Shown here: positions 25,490-33,520 of the stretch, in pieces
Layout: every line of letters starts with the position of its first letter
Position numbering within the stretch: position 1 is the stretch's first letter
NCBI GenBank assembly: GCA_035352895.1
Contig: DAOPYN010000002.1
Coordinates: forward strand, 1-64,000
From: UBA5070 sp035352895
GTDB taxonomy: Bacteria; Fibrobacterota; Fibrobacteria; UBA5070
Reading direction: 5' to 3'
Length of the DNA stretch: 64,000 bases
Program-made: the position numbers and the translations under genes
Notes under the pieces: model-generated
Databases searched by the model: none
Told to the model about the DNA's origin: nothing
What the model saw: the letters and a program-made list of their open reading frames with translations, nothing else

Positions 25490-26208
25490 GACATGCCTCC
25501 CAGTCGATGATGGACCAACGCGGCAAGCTCCGAGACGCAAAGAAGCGTACCGTAGATGTCGCCGGTGATGCCCCCTCCCAGCCTGCGGGAAGCCCACCAG
25601 GCGACGGACAGTTGCACGACCAGGACCACCAGGCTTGCGACGGGAAAGAACAAGACGGCGGGCGCGGCGCAGACGACGGGAACGATCCACCGCCAAGCGA
25701 GGCCCCGCGTCGCACCCTCCAGGGAAGGCTCCACGGGCCGCGCGTAGGGGAAGATGTGGATGGGAACCAGCAACGAGGCCCGCGAAAGCGCGGGAAGGGC
25801 CACCAACAGCCTCCAATCCGGATGATCGGACAGGATCTGCCAGGAAGCGATCAGCCAGAGTCCGCCCACCCCGAAGGCGAACGACCCCATGTGGACATCC
25901 TTGAGGATCTCCAGCCGGCGCTGCGGGGATCGAGGAGCCAACAAGGCGTCCGCGCCGTCCAGAAGGCCATCGAAATGCAGGAAGCCCGTGGTGCCGAGCA
26001 TCGTGGCCAGGATGAACACGGACAAGATCCCCGGAGGCATCCCCCAACGCACCCCCGACCAGGCCACCGCTCCCCAGGAGGCTCCCAGCGCCCAGCCGAC
26101 CGCGGGGTACCAGATGCGCGAGCGGACGAACTCCTCCGACGTGGCCGTTTTCTGCCCCGGAGACGGGAACACGGTCAGGAACGACCAGGCGAGCCAGAAG
26201 GGATTCAT
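25486..26208 (-). CDS. cobS: Adenosylcobinamide-GDP ribazoletransferase (cobalamin synthase)
   Basis: A 240-residue integral membrane enzyme joining adenosylcobinamide-GDP to alpha-ribazole, the last assembly step. It has the family motifs FLTVFPSP near the N-terminus, FLHFDGLLDGADALLA (the acidic metal-binding site) and GGGITGDIYG. At least five hydrophobic segments are visible. It follows cobT after 54 bases that contain a small GGCCCGTGGGCC hairpin and a GGGG tract before the ATG. Confidence 0.9.
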   Translation of the reverse strand: MNPFWLAWSFLTVFPSPGQKTATSEEFVRSRIWYPAVGWALGASWGAVAWSGVRWGMPPGILSVFILATMLGTTGFLHFDGLLDGADALLAPRSPQRRLEILKDVHMGSFAFGVGGLWLIASWQILSDHPDWRLLVALPALSRASLLVPIHIFPYARPVEPSLEGATRGLAWRWIVPVVCAAPAVLFFPVASLVVLVVQLSVAWWASRRLGGGITGDIYGTLLCVSELAALVHHRLGGMS

Positions 26209-26262
26209 TCCCCGCCCCCGGGCCCGCGCCTTGCGGATATTCCTCCCCGCCGGCCCACGGGC

Positions 26263-27297
26263 CTACATCCCGATCTCGGCGAATGTCTTCATGCCAGACA
26301 GGATCTGGCATGACGCGCGCAGGACGGGAAAGGCCAGCACCGCTCCGGTGCCTTCGCCCAGGCGCATCCCCAGCCGGAAGATCGGTTCCATCCCCAGCTC
26401 GCGCAGCTGCCAGGCGTGGCCGGGTTCGGCCGACTGGTGCCCGGCCATCAGGTACTGCCGCACTCCCGGCTCCATGCGCGAGGCCACGAGGGCTCCGGTG
26501 GTCACGGGGAAACCGTCGCAGACCAGGGGCACCCCGCGAGCGGCTCCTTCCAGGTACACTCCGGCGATGGCGGCGATCTCCAGGCCTCCCAGGTGGGCGA
26601 GGACGTCGAGCGGGTCCGCCTGGCCCAGATCCCCCAGGACCAGGCGCGCACGGGCCACCGAGGCTTCCACGATCTTGGCCTTCCTCGATCTTCCTGCACC
26701 GTCCATTCCCGATCCATGCCCCGTCACGAGGTCCGGGTCCAGTCCCAGGAATGCCGCGGTTAGGGCCGACGCCGGAGTGGTGTTCCCGATCCCCATGTCC
26801 CCCGCTGCCAGCACCTGGGCTCCCGCCTCGATCGCACGACGCGCGGCGATCCGCCCCAACTCGACGGCTTCGAGCGCTTCGCCGCGGGACATGGCCGGCT
26901 CGCGGGCGATGTTGCCCGTTCCCTGCCGCACGCGCGGCCCCACCAGGCGCGGATGCGTGGGGATCGGATCGCCCTTCGTTCCCGCGTCCACCACCCAGAC
27001 CTCGGCGCCACCCGCGAACGCGATCTGGTTGATCGCGGCCCCGCCCTCGAGGAAGTTGAGGACCTGGATGCGCGTGATGGAATCCGGGAACGCCGCGACG
27101 GATTCCGCCGTGACCCCGTGGTCGCCGCAGCAGACCACCACGGCGCCCTTGCCCAAGGACGGCCTGTCGGTGCGCTGGATGGCGGCGATCCGGTTGCCGA
27201 TCACCTCGAGGAGACCGAGCGATCCGGGGATCTTCAGGAGCTGGTTCTGGCGGGTTTCCGCTGCCAGTGCGCTTGCGGGATCGATGTCGGGAATCAT
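26263..27297 (-). CDS. cobT: Nicotinate-nucleotide-dimethylbenzimidazole phosphoribosyltransferase
   Basis: A 344-residue CobT. It makes alpha-ribazole phosphate from the lower-ligand base. Visible motifs are KIPGSLGLLE, VVCCGDHGVTAE, FLEGGAAINQIA, GNTTPASALTAA, DPLDVLAHLGGLEIAAIAG and the C-terminal LRLGEGTGA-type loop (MRLGEGTGAVLAF), whose glutamate is the catalytic base. ATG 27297 overlaps the stop of the cobQ-cobU gene (ATGA). No bluB or bza gene for the base is present, in line with a salvage operon. Confidence 0.95.
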   Translation of the reverse strand: MIPDIDPASALAAETRQNQLLKIPGSLGLLEVIGNRIAAIQRTDRPSLGKGAVVVCCGDHGVTAESVAAFPDSITRIQVLNFLEGGAAINQIAFAGGAEVWVVDAGTKGDPIPTHPRLVGPRVRQGTGNIAREPAMSRGEALEAVELGRIAARRAIEAGAQVLAAGDMGIGNTTPASALTAAFLGLDPDLVTGHGSGMDGAGRSRKAKIVEASVARARLVLGDLGQADPLDVLAHLGGLEIAAIAGVYLEGAARGVPLVCDGFPVTTGALVASRMEPGVRQYLMAGHQSAEPGHAWQLRELGMEPIFRLGMRLGEGTGAVLAFPVLRASCQILSGMKTFAEIGM

Positions 27298-29267
27298 TGT
27301 CGGACCTTCAATGGGATGCGGGCTCCGGCCACGTGCAGCCAGGCCTCCGTGGAGGATGCGACCAATTTCTGATTGGCCCATCCGAGCTGGTCGCGGAACT
27401 CGCGCGACAAGGCGTTGTCGGGGACGATCCCCCATCCGACCTCGTTGGTGACCACGACGACGTCCTTGCCGCTTCCTCTCCAGGAATCGAGGAATCCTTC
27501 CAGCGATTGACGGAAATCGACAGGCTGTGGAGACAGCAGCAGGTTGGTGATCCAGAGGTTCAGGCAGTCCAGGAGGACCACGCTTCCAGCGGCGCGCCGG
27601 ATCGCCCCCGGGACGTCCAACGGTTCCTCGATGGTCTCCCAGGAAGAGGGGCGTTCCAGGCGGTGGACACGGATCCGTTCGCGCATTTCCTCGTCCAGGC
27701 CCTGGGCGGTGGCCACCACGGTGACGTCGCCGCCACCCCAGGACAGGGCCAATTCCTGGGCGGCGCTGGACTTGCCCGCGCGCACCCCTCCGGTCAGGAC
27801 GGCGAGTCTCGCCGGACGTCGCGTCGGCCGCTTCGCCTCGCCTCCCGCCGCGATGGTCTCCAGCATCCGCGCATCGAGGTGTTCGTCCACCATGCGGCCC
27901 AGTTCCCGGAACGTTCCCTCCAACGGATCGCCCGGATCGTCGGCCTTCCCGAACAGCGCCGCCAGGACCTGGGGCAGTTCCAGCATGCCGTGCACGTAGG
28001 TTCCCAGGACCCCTCCGTTCGATCGGAACAGGCCCTCCCGCGACAGGGGGTCCGAGCCCTCGCAGGTCCCGGTGCGGATCTGGTATCCGGAAACCTCCAT
28101 GCCGGAAAGGTTTCGCCAGAATCCGTCCATCTGGGGAGCCCGGGACCGGACGCATCCCGTCCGCTTGGCGGGGCCATGGACGGTCCGGACATCCAGCAAT
28201 CCAAGCCCCACCCCATCCCCTTCGGCTCCCACGGGATCCAGGATCCGGCCCCCGAGCGCCTGGAATCCGCCGCAGATCCCCAGGACGGGCCCGCCCCCGT
28301 GCGCGAACCGCTCGATTTCCCTGTCCAGTCCCCGCTCGCGAAGCCATTGGAGATCGGACGGGACGTTCTTGGAACCGGGGAGCACCAGGAGGTCCAGGTC
28401 CAGGCAATGGGACGGCTGCCGGACCAGGCGCACCTCCACGCCGGGCCACGCGGCGAGCCGACGGAATTCGTCGAAGTTGGAGATGCGAGGCCAGGCGACG
28501 ATGCCCACGCGATGGCGGACCTCGCCCCGGAGCGCGGTGGCGAACTGTTCCAGGGCCACCGCGTCCTCGTCGGGAAGCTGGTGGGCGATCCGCGGCAGCG
28601 TTCCCAGGAGGGGGACTCCCGTCCGCTCCCGCAGAAGCTCCGGCCCCGGAGCCAGCAGGCCGGGATTGCCTCGGAACTTGTTCAGCACGAAACCGTCCAC
28701 GCGGCCCTTGAGATCGTCCGGCAGCAGCGACCAGGTCCCGAACAGATGCGCGAACGCGCCCCCCCGATCGATGTCCGACACCATGATGCATCGCGCATCC
28801 GCCTCGCGGACGCTGTGGAGGTTGACGAAATCGCAGCTGGACAGGTTGATCTCGGAGGGCGACCCGGCACCTTCCATCACCACCAGGTCGTTCTCCTCGA
28901 GAAGCTCCCTCAGGGCGACCCTGGCGCGATCCCACAGGAGCACCGACCGGGAACGCCAATCCATGCAGGTCAGTTCCCAATCCACCTGGCCCATCACCAC
29001 GACTTGGCTTCGCGTGTCGGATTCGGGCTTGAGGAGCACCGGATTGTGGCGCACCTCGGGGGTGCGCCTGGCCGCCATCGCCTGGAACCACTGGGCGCAG
29101 CCGATCTCGCCATCGTCCACCACACGGGCGTTGTTGGACATGTTCTGCGCCTTGAAGGGTGCCACGCGAAGTCCCCGGTCCGCGTACCACCGGCACAGGG
29201 CCGTGGCCAGGAAGGACTTGCCAGCGTCGGAGGTGCACCCCCATACCATCAAGGCGCGGGCGGTCAT
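27294..29267 (-). CDS. cobQ-cobU: Fused cobyric acid synthase and adenosylcobinamide kinase/guanylyltransferase
   Basis: A 657-residue fusion. Residues 1-472 are CobQ/CbiP. The ATP-binding start is MVWGCTSDAGKS, then FKAQNMSNNA and VSDIDRGGAF. A triad glutamine amidotransferase domain carries GICGGFQALGG (Cys332) and YVHGM (His426). After a 14-residue linker rich in Arg and Pro, residues 487-657 are CobU/CobP with the P-loop GGVRAGKSS, WETIEEP, LDCLNLWITN and TNEVGWGIVP. CobQ amidates the corrin ring; CobU phosphorylates and guanylylates adenosylcobinamide. In most bacteria these are separate genes. No stop or frameshift separates them. The ATG overlaps the upstream stop. Confidence 0.93.
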   Translation of the reverse strand: MTARALMVWGCTSDAGKSFLATALCRWYADRGLRVAPFKAQNMSNNARVVDDGEIGCAQWFQAMAARRTPEVRHNPVLLKPESDTRSQVVVMGQVDWELTCMDWRSRSVLLWDRARVALRELLEENDLVVMEGAGSPSEINLSSCDFVNLHSVREADARCIMVSDIDRGGAFAHLFGTWSLLPDDLKGRVDGFVLNKFRGNPGLLAPGPELLRERTGVPLLGTLPRIAHQLPDEDAVALEQFATALRGEVRHRVGIVAWPRISNFDEFRRLAAWPGVEVRLVRQPSHCLDLDLLVLPGSKNVPSDLQWLRERGLDREIERFAHGGGPVLGICGGFQALGGRILDPVGAEGDGVGLGLLDVRTVHGPAKRTGCVRSRAPQMDGFWRNLSGMEVSGYQIRTGTCEGSDPLSREGLFRSNGGVLGTYVHGMLELPQVLAALFGKADDPGDPLEGTFRELGRMVDEHLDARMLETIAAGGEAKRPTRRPARLAVLTGGVRAGKSSAAQELALSWGGGDVTVVATAQGLDEEMRERIRVHRLERPSSWETIEEPLDVPGAIRRAAGSVVLLDCLNLWITNLLLSPQPVDFRQSLEGFLDSWRGSGKDVVVVTNEVGWGIVPDNALSREFRDQLGWANQKLVASSTEAWLHVAGARIPLKVRQ

Positions 29268-29803
29268 GCGGGATCCTCCAGGAGGACGCGATCGGGCCAT
29301 CCCACGCGACAGATCTCGGCCTTGTCCGGAAAGCGGTCCGTGCCGCACTCGGACAGGACGCAACGGATCCAGCCTCCGTGGCAGAAGACCAGGTGCCTGC
29401 CCGGGGGAAGACCTCCCAGGAAATCGCGGACCCTGGCGCGCAGCTGCGCGGTGGATTCCCCTCCGGGGGCCTGGAATTCGGAGAACGAGCGCAACCGGTG
29501 GCGCAGATCCTCGCCCACCTCGGAGTACGTGCGACCCTCCATCGCTCCGAAGTCCAGTTCCCGCAGCCGCGCATCCACCGTCGCGGCGGGAAACCCCGCG
29601 AGAGCCGCGGTGCGGGCGGTGCGGATCCTATCCGAACGCCAGATTCCGTCAAACTGCACGGTGGCGAGACGGGGCGCCAGCGCCGCGGCCATGGCCACCC
29701 CCGACTCGGTCAGATCGGGATCGGACCAGCCCGCGTAGCGCCCTTCGGCGTTGTAAATGGACTCGCCATGGCGCACCAGCCACAATTCCAACGAGCGGTT
29801 CAA
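29264..29803 (-). CDS. cobC: Histidine phosphatase, alpha-ribazole phosphatase-like
   Basis: A 179-residue phosphoglycerate-mutase-fold phosphatase. The catalytic histidine sits in LVRHGES (residue 12). RSDRIRTARTAAL and the second histidine in VFCHGGWIR complete the site, and RELDFGAMEGRTY carries the acid. Position between the propeller gene and cobQ-cobU argues for CobC, which removes phosphate from alpha-ribazole phosphate or adenosylcobalamin phosphate. The start is TTG at 29803, overlapping the previous stop as TTGA. The same arrangement occurs at btuF. Confidence 0.8.
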   Translation of the reverse strand: MNRSLELWLVRHGESIYNAEGRYAGWSDPDLTESGVAMAAALAPRLATVQFDGIWRSDRIRTARTAALAGFPAATVDARLRELDFGAMEGRTYSEVGEDLRHRLRSFSEFQAPGGESTAQLRARVRDFLGGLPPGRHLVFCHGGWIRCVLSECGTDRFPDKAEICRVGWPDRVLLEDPA

Positions 29804-30873
29804 GGAAGCACCAGAAGACGGCCCGGGGCCAGGCGAGCCGTGTATTCGCCGGTCTTGGCCCCCGATGTCGGGTCAACCCGATAGACCCTGGGCGAAGCGT
29901 CGTCGTGGTTGGCCACCCAGAGCGAGCCTCCGTCGAAGGCGAGATCCCCCACCGAACCAGCTTCGGCGAAGGGGCTGCCCACCTTCTTGGAGGCCAGATC
30001 GACGGGCACCGCCTTGTAGTTGGGGTGCTTGACCACCAGCAAGGCCGCCCACACGCGATCGTCGGAAACGAACGCCACCCGCGATGGATCGCCTCCAAGC
30101 TCCACCCCCGAAACCGCGGTGCTCACCACGCCCTTGGAGAGATCCACCACGACCAGGCCCGCATCCGGCTTCTCGCCGTAGCCGCCGAGGCAGGCGAGGG
30201 CCAGCAGGTTCCCCCTGAGATCGACCCCCTCGGGATTTCGGAAGGGAAGGGCGATCCGCGTTTCCACCTTCTTCGTCGCCGGATCGACGACCAGGACCAC
30301 GCTGGAATCCACCGCCGACCAGGATTTGTCCAGCCTCTGGAGGGCGACCACGAGCTTGCCGTTCCAGACCTCGACACCCATCATGCGGGGAATCCTGGTG
30401 GAGGTGTCCGCATAGGAGGAAAGGTCGATCGAATCGGCCTTGGCGCCGGAGAACGGAATGCCCAGCAGATGGGTCGATCCATACCTGGCCACCCAGAGAT
30501 GGTCGGCCAGCTTCGCCACCGCGTAGGGATTGGCGTCCCCTCCCACGTTCACGTCGAGGAACGGCTTGGAAAGATCGGATCCCAGGAATCCGGTCACCGC
30601 GCCGCCTTGGCGGTCGATCAGGTAGGTGTTCCCTCCGGCGAGATCCAACGCGAGATCCGAATGCGCCGGCATTCCACGGGAAGGCTCGTATGCCTGCACC
30701 TTGCCGCAGCCGACCAGATCCAGCGAGCTGGAGCCACCGGATTCCGTCCACTTCGATCCCAGGGCCAGGACCCGCGGACCTTCCGTGCAGACGCCCTGCT
30801 CCTCCTCGGCATCTTCCGTGCAGGACACCATCAGGGTCGCGGCCACCAGGGCCCATGCCATCTTCGCGTTCAT
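29800..30873 (-). CDS. Beta-propeller surface lipoprotein, BtuG-like
   Basis: A 357-residue lipoprotein (lipobox ATLMVSC followed by an acidic stretch TEDAEEEQ). It is made of repeated blades such as SDLALDLAGGNTYLIDRQ, NPYAVAKLADHLWVARYG, MMGVEVWNGKLVVALQR, NPEGVDLRGNLLALACLG and VGDLAFDGGSLWVANHDD. This is a YncE-like seven-bladed pattern. In Bacteroides, BtuG is such a propeller lipoprotein that captures cobalamin on top of BtuB. Here the gene directly follows btuB with an ATGA overlap and sits under a cobalamin riboswitch. The fold and context are seen; the ligand is inferred. Identity to BtuG could not be measured here. Confidence 0.75.
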   Translation of the reverse strand: MNAKMAWALVAATLMVSCTEDAEEEQGVCTEGPRVLALGSKWTESGGSSSLDLVGCGKVQAYEPSRGMPAHSDLALDLAGGNTYLIDRQGGAVTGFLGSDLSKPFLDVNVGGDANPYAVAKLADHLWVARYGSTHLLGIPFSGAKADSIDLSSYADTSTRIPRMMGVEVWNGKLVVALQRLDKSWSAVDSSVVLVVDPATKKVETRIALPFRNPEGVDLRGNLLALACLGGYGEKPDAGLVVVDLSKGVVSTAVSGVELGGDPSRVAFVSDDRVWAALLVVKHPNYKAVPVDLASKKVGSPFAEAGSVGDLAFDGGSLWVANHDDASPRVYRVDPTSGAKTGEYTARLAPGRLLVLP

Positions 30874-32849
30874 CGTTCTTCCCTCGTCTTTGTTGGTTTG
30901 GAGAACTCGAAATCCAGCCGGACCGAATACCGCCGTCCGGGCTGGGGAAGGTCCTCCCAGTCTTCCGCGTGTTCGTCGAAGAGATTGTCGGCCTGGACCG
31001 TGGCCGAGACCGCACCGCGGCTCCAGCGGATCCAGGCTCCCATGTCGACCTTTCCGTCGCGCAGATCGGTGGCGCGATTCAATTCCGAAGCGTAGGTGGC
31101 ACCTTCCAGCGCCAGTCCGGTCCCCGCGCGCCATCCCCGCCAGGGACCCGCCGAGGCGTCCACGGAAGCCTTCCATGCGGGGAATCGCACTGGACGTTTT
31201 CCGTCCAATGACGGATTTCCGTCCGAGACCGCCGCATCCTGCAGCGTTCCCTGCGCGGCGGCACGGAACGGATCCTTCTCCCAGCCCAGTCGCGCGTCGA
31301 TCCCGAAAGCTTCGTAGCCGGCCGCGTTCCGGTGCGCCACCAGGGGGCTCGCGCCCTTCTGGTAGGCTTCGATGGGGTCCCGGTAGGTCTGGAACCAGCC
31401 CGCGGCCTCGCCGGTCCATCCATCCACCAGGATCTTCAGCCCGATCTCCCGGGAAATGGACAGTTCCGAGGACAAATCAGGCGTCTGCAGCGTGAATCCG
31501 TTGTCGCCCATCCATTCCCGGAAATCGGGCGCACGCTGGCGTACGCTCGCGGAAATCCACGTTTCCAGACTTCCTGCCGGCCGCCCCCACAATCGCCCGT
31601 GCACGCGATGGGATTCCCAGGGCGTTTCCAAGGGCTCGATGCGCGACACGTCGCCCAGGGACTCCGCCCAGTCCCGCGAATCCACGATCCAATCCGTGCT
31701 CGCGCCGACCTGGGCTCCCCAGCGCGACGAGGCCGAACGTCCGTTCCAGATCCCCTGGAGCCCCAGGGTCCGACGGTTTCCCGACGGGGTGACGGCCACG
31801 GCCGCGTTCCCGGTGCTTTGTCGATCGCTCGTTTCCCAACGCGTCTTACCGGCGACTTCCACATCCGCCCAGTCGCCCCGATCGCGGGCCACCGCCACGC
31901 GCGCGGCCAGATCCCAGGCGGTTTCGTCGGCCGACCGGTCCACGTTCCATCCGGCCGTGCGGTTGGGGTCCCTCCAGACGGAAGCATCCCACTTCCCGGA
32001 ACCTTCCACCGAGGGTTTCCAGTCCCAGTCGCCCACCCAGCGCAGGAAGCCCTGCGCAGACGTTCCCTCCAGTCTCGCCGCGGGATCCACCCAGCCGGGT
32101 GCGCTGATTCCGCGACGGGAATCGTCAACACGCGCAGAGACATCCACCGATTCGGTCGGACGCCAGCTCAAGGCGGCTCCGCGCCCCTCGTAGTCGTTGT
32201 TGGAAAGCCGCACCTGGCGGTCGTCGGCGGTGTTGTAGCGCGTCCCGTTGTCCCAAGGGAAGGGGTAGTCGTTCCGTGCGGATTCCCACCAGGCAGATAC
32301 CGTCGCGCGCCCCTCGTCGTCGCCCCACCATCCGCTGACGCCCCGTTCCCCGTAGGAGGCCAACCGCAGGCTGGCTCCCCGCTGCGTCCATCCCGATCTG
32401 GACACCAGATCGATCCGCGGGGATCCGAACGCTCCCGTGCTTCCCGCCTGCCGGATCTCCACCCGCTCCAGGCCTTCCAGGGGAAAGGGCCCCAGATCCA
32501 CCTTGGAACCGGTGGAGCCCCCCAGGGGAACACCATCCATCCAGACTTCCACCTGCTGCGCGGGTGATGCGTGCAACGATGCGGTTGTGTAACTGCCCAG
32601 CCCCCCGGCCCGGCGCACCTGGACCCCGCTTTGGTGGTCCAGCACCGCGGCCAAGCTCGGCGCACCGGCCAGTTCCTCCCGACCGATCGATCCCACCCCG
32701 CTGCGTTCGGACACCGCCCGGACCACGCGCTGCTCGAGATGCGCTTCGCGCGGGGCCGCCACGGAATCCATCGGACGATCGACCGAATCCACCTGGGCCA
32801 AGGCCAGGGCCGGAACGATCAGGAGCATGGATGGAACGATTCGGAACAT
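30870..32849 (-). CDS. btuB: TonB-dependent outer-membrane receptor, BtuB-like
   Basis: A 659-residue receptor. A signal peptide (to ALA) is followed by a plug domain (about 40-150) with LAAVLDHQSGVQVRRAGGLG, VEVWMDGVPLGG and LEGLERVEIRQAG. The barrel has long tryptophan-rich strands and ends with LPQPGRRYSVRLDFEF plus a short charged tail. The final aromatic residue motif supports outer-membrane insertion. As first gene behind the adenosylcobalamin riboswitch it is best read as the corrinoid importer. TonB-ExbBD must be encoded elsewhere. The ATG at 32849 has a GGCGGGG directly upstream. Confidence 0.88.
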   Translation of the reverse strand: MFRIVPSMLLIVPALALAQVDSVDRPMDSVAAPREAHLEQRVVRAVSERSGVGSIGREELAGAPSLAAVLDHQSGVQVRRAGGLGSYTTASLHASPAQQVEVWMDGVPLGGSTGSKVDLGPFPLEGLERVEIRQAGSTGAFGSPRIDLVSRSGWTQRGASLRLASYGERGVSGWWGDDEGRATVSAWWESARNDYPFPWDNGTRYNTADDRQVRLSNNDYEGRGAALSWRPTESVDVSARVDDSRRGISAPGWVDPAARLEGTSAQGFLRWVGDWDWKPSVEGSGKWDASVWRDPNRTAGWNVDRSADETAWDLAARVAVARDRGDWADVEVAGKTRWETSDRQSTGNAAVAVTPSGNRRTLGLQGIWNGRSASSRWGAQVGASTDWIVDSRDWAESLGDVSRIEPLETPWESHRVHGRLWGRPAGSLETWISASVRQRAPDFREWMGDNGFTLQTPDLSSELSISREIGLKILVDGWTGEAAGWFQTYRDPIEAYQKGASPLVAHRNAAGYEAFGIDARLGWEKDPFRAAAQGTLQDAAVSDGNPSLDGKRPVRFPAWKASVDASAGPWRGWRAGTGLALEGATYASELNRATDLRDGKVDMGAWIRWSRGAVSATVQADNLFDEHAEDWEDLPQPGRRYSVRLDFEFSKPTKTREER

Positions 32850-32871
32850 CCCCGCCTGTTTCCAGAGGCAT

Positions 32872-32899
32872 GGAAGAAAGCCGTTCCTCTTGGAGCGGC
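32872..32899 (-). terminator. Riboswitch-controlled intrinsic terminator
   Basis: On the minus strand GCCGCTCC (32899-32892) pairs with GGAACGGC (32887-32880) with one mismatch and an AAGA loop, followed by TTTCTTCC. It lies between the riboswitch and btuB, so ligand binding most likely causes early termination. Confidence 0.75.
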
Positions 32900-32900
32900 A

Positions 32901-33062
32901 CCTTCGGGCAGGTCTCCTGGCTCAGGGCCCCGTCTCCGCCGCCTTCCCGGATCTCTCCAGTGGCGTGTGGCGGATGGGTCTCGCCCTTCACAGTGGCTGG
33001 TCCGCTGCCGTCTTTCACGGCATTCCCGGTGCTTGCGCACCTGCATCATGCAGACCCGAAGG
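32901..33062 (-). promoter_or_regulatory. Adenosylcobalamin riboswitch
   Basis: Read on the minus strand it contains the conserved GCCACTGTG and the B12 box GAGCCAGGAGACCTGCC. It is closed by an exact 8-bp P1 stem, CCTTCGGG (33062-33055) with CCCGAAGG (32908-32901). Inner paired arms (GCAGGTGC/GCAAGCACC, GCCGT/ACGGC) are present. Such RNAs bind adenosylcobalamin and repress uptake and synthesis genes. Confidence 0.95.
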
Positions 33063-33069
33063 CGGGGAA

Positions 33070-33098
33070 ACGATAGACATGTCCGGACGGGGTGTCAA
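33070..33098 (-). promoter_or_regulatory. Sigma-70 promoter of the cobalamin operon
   Basis: TTGACA at 33098-33093, spacer 17, TATCGT at 33075-33070. The start would fall at about 33063, right at the 5' end of the riboswitch stem. Confidence 0.85.
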
Positions 33099-33121
33099 TT
33101 CGATCGTCCGTGGGTGGCAAC

Positions 33122-33206
33122 CCCATCGTTGCCCCCCGGGCGGGTTTGGGGGCGCATCAGGGCGTGGGCAGGTCGAGACGCCCCACCGGGGCGTCTTTAC
33201 GATGGG
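33122..33206. repeat. Compound palindrome, REP-like (unit 1)
   Basis: Outer arms CCCATCGT (33122-33129) and ACGATGGG (33199-33206) enclose a GAGACGCCCC-ACC-GGGGCGTCT hairpin (33175-33197). The inner hairpin matches that at 52888-52924. Confidence 0.7.
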
Positions 33207-33316
33207 ACGCAGCACCGGATTATGCCTATTTTCCTGGACAGGACGCCCCAGGACGCCCCGCCTGCCACCAAGATCTGTCAGGCCCCTGCAACACGACAAC
33301 CGCGAAGGATTCCACG

Positions 33317-33421
33317 ATGGCCAAATCCCAAGAGGCAACGAAGAAGGAAACCAAGAAGAAGCCGGAGAAGACCCTGAAGGAAAAGCGCGCCGAAAAGGCC
33401 GCGAAGAAGGCCGCGAAATAG
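33317..33421 (+). CDS. 34-residue lysine-rich small protein
   Basis: A tiny reading frame with an AAGGA ribosome-binding site 7 bases before ATG. It encodes a 34-residue protein that is about 40 percent lysine with alternating Glu and Ala (TKKETKKKPEKTLKEKRAEK, then AAKKAAK). It has no hydrophobic segment. The composition resembles histone-H1-like or ribosome-associated basic tails. Such a peptide could bind nucleic acid or be an antisense-free leader; function unknown. It is isolated between two palindromic repeats, upstream of bioB. The clean start signal and coding composition make it likely real. Confidence 0.55.
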   Translation: MAKSQEATKKETKKKPEKTLKEKRAEKAAKKAAK

Positions 33422-33430
33422 ATCCATGGC

Positions 33431-33481
33431 GTCCCCCCATTGTAGGGGCGCTCCGCCTGGGCGCCGCTACAATGGGGGGAC
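33431..33481. repeat. Long palindrome, REP-like (unit 2)
   Basis: GTCCCCCCATTGTAG (33431-33445) pairs perfectly with CTACAATGGGGGGAC (33467-33481); GGCGC and GCGCC pair inside. It follows the small lysine-rich gene and precedes bioB. No T-run follows. Confidence 0.85.
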
Positions 33482-33520
33482 GTGGCCATTCCTTACCTGG
33501 ATGTCTAAATTTAGGGGCCT

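Noticed and set aside
27267..29738. Plus-strand frames of 800 codons or more opposite cobQ-cobU
   Set aside because: Shadows of a well-supported fusion gene.
33122..33481. CRISPR-like repeats around the small lysine-rich gene
   Set aside because: The units are palindromes of differing sequence without regular spacing or spacers.
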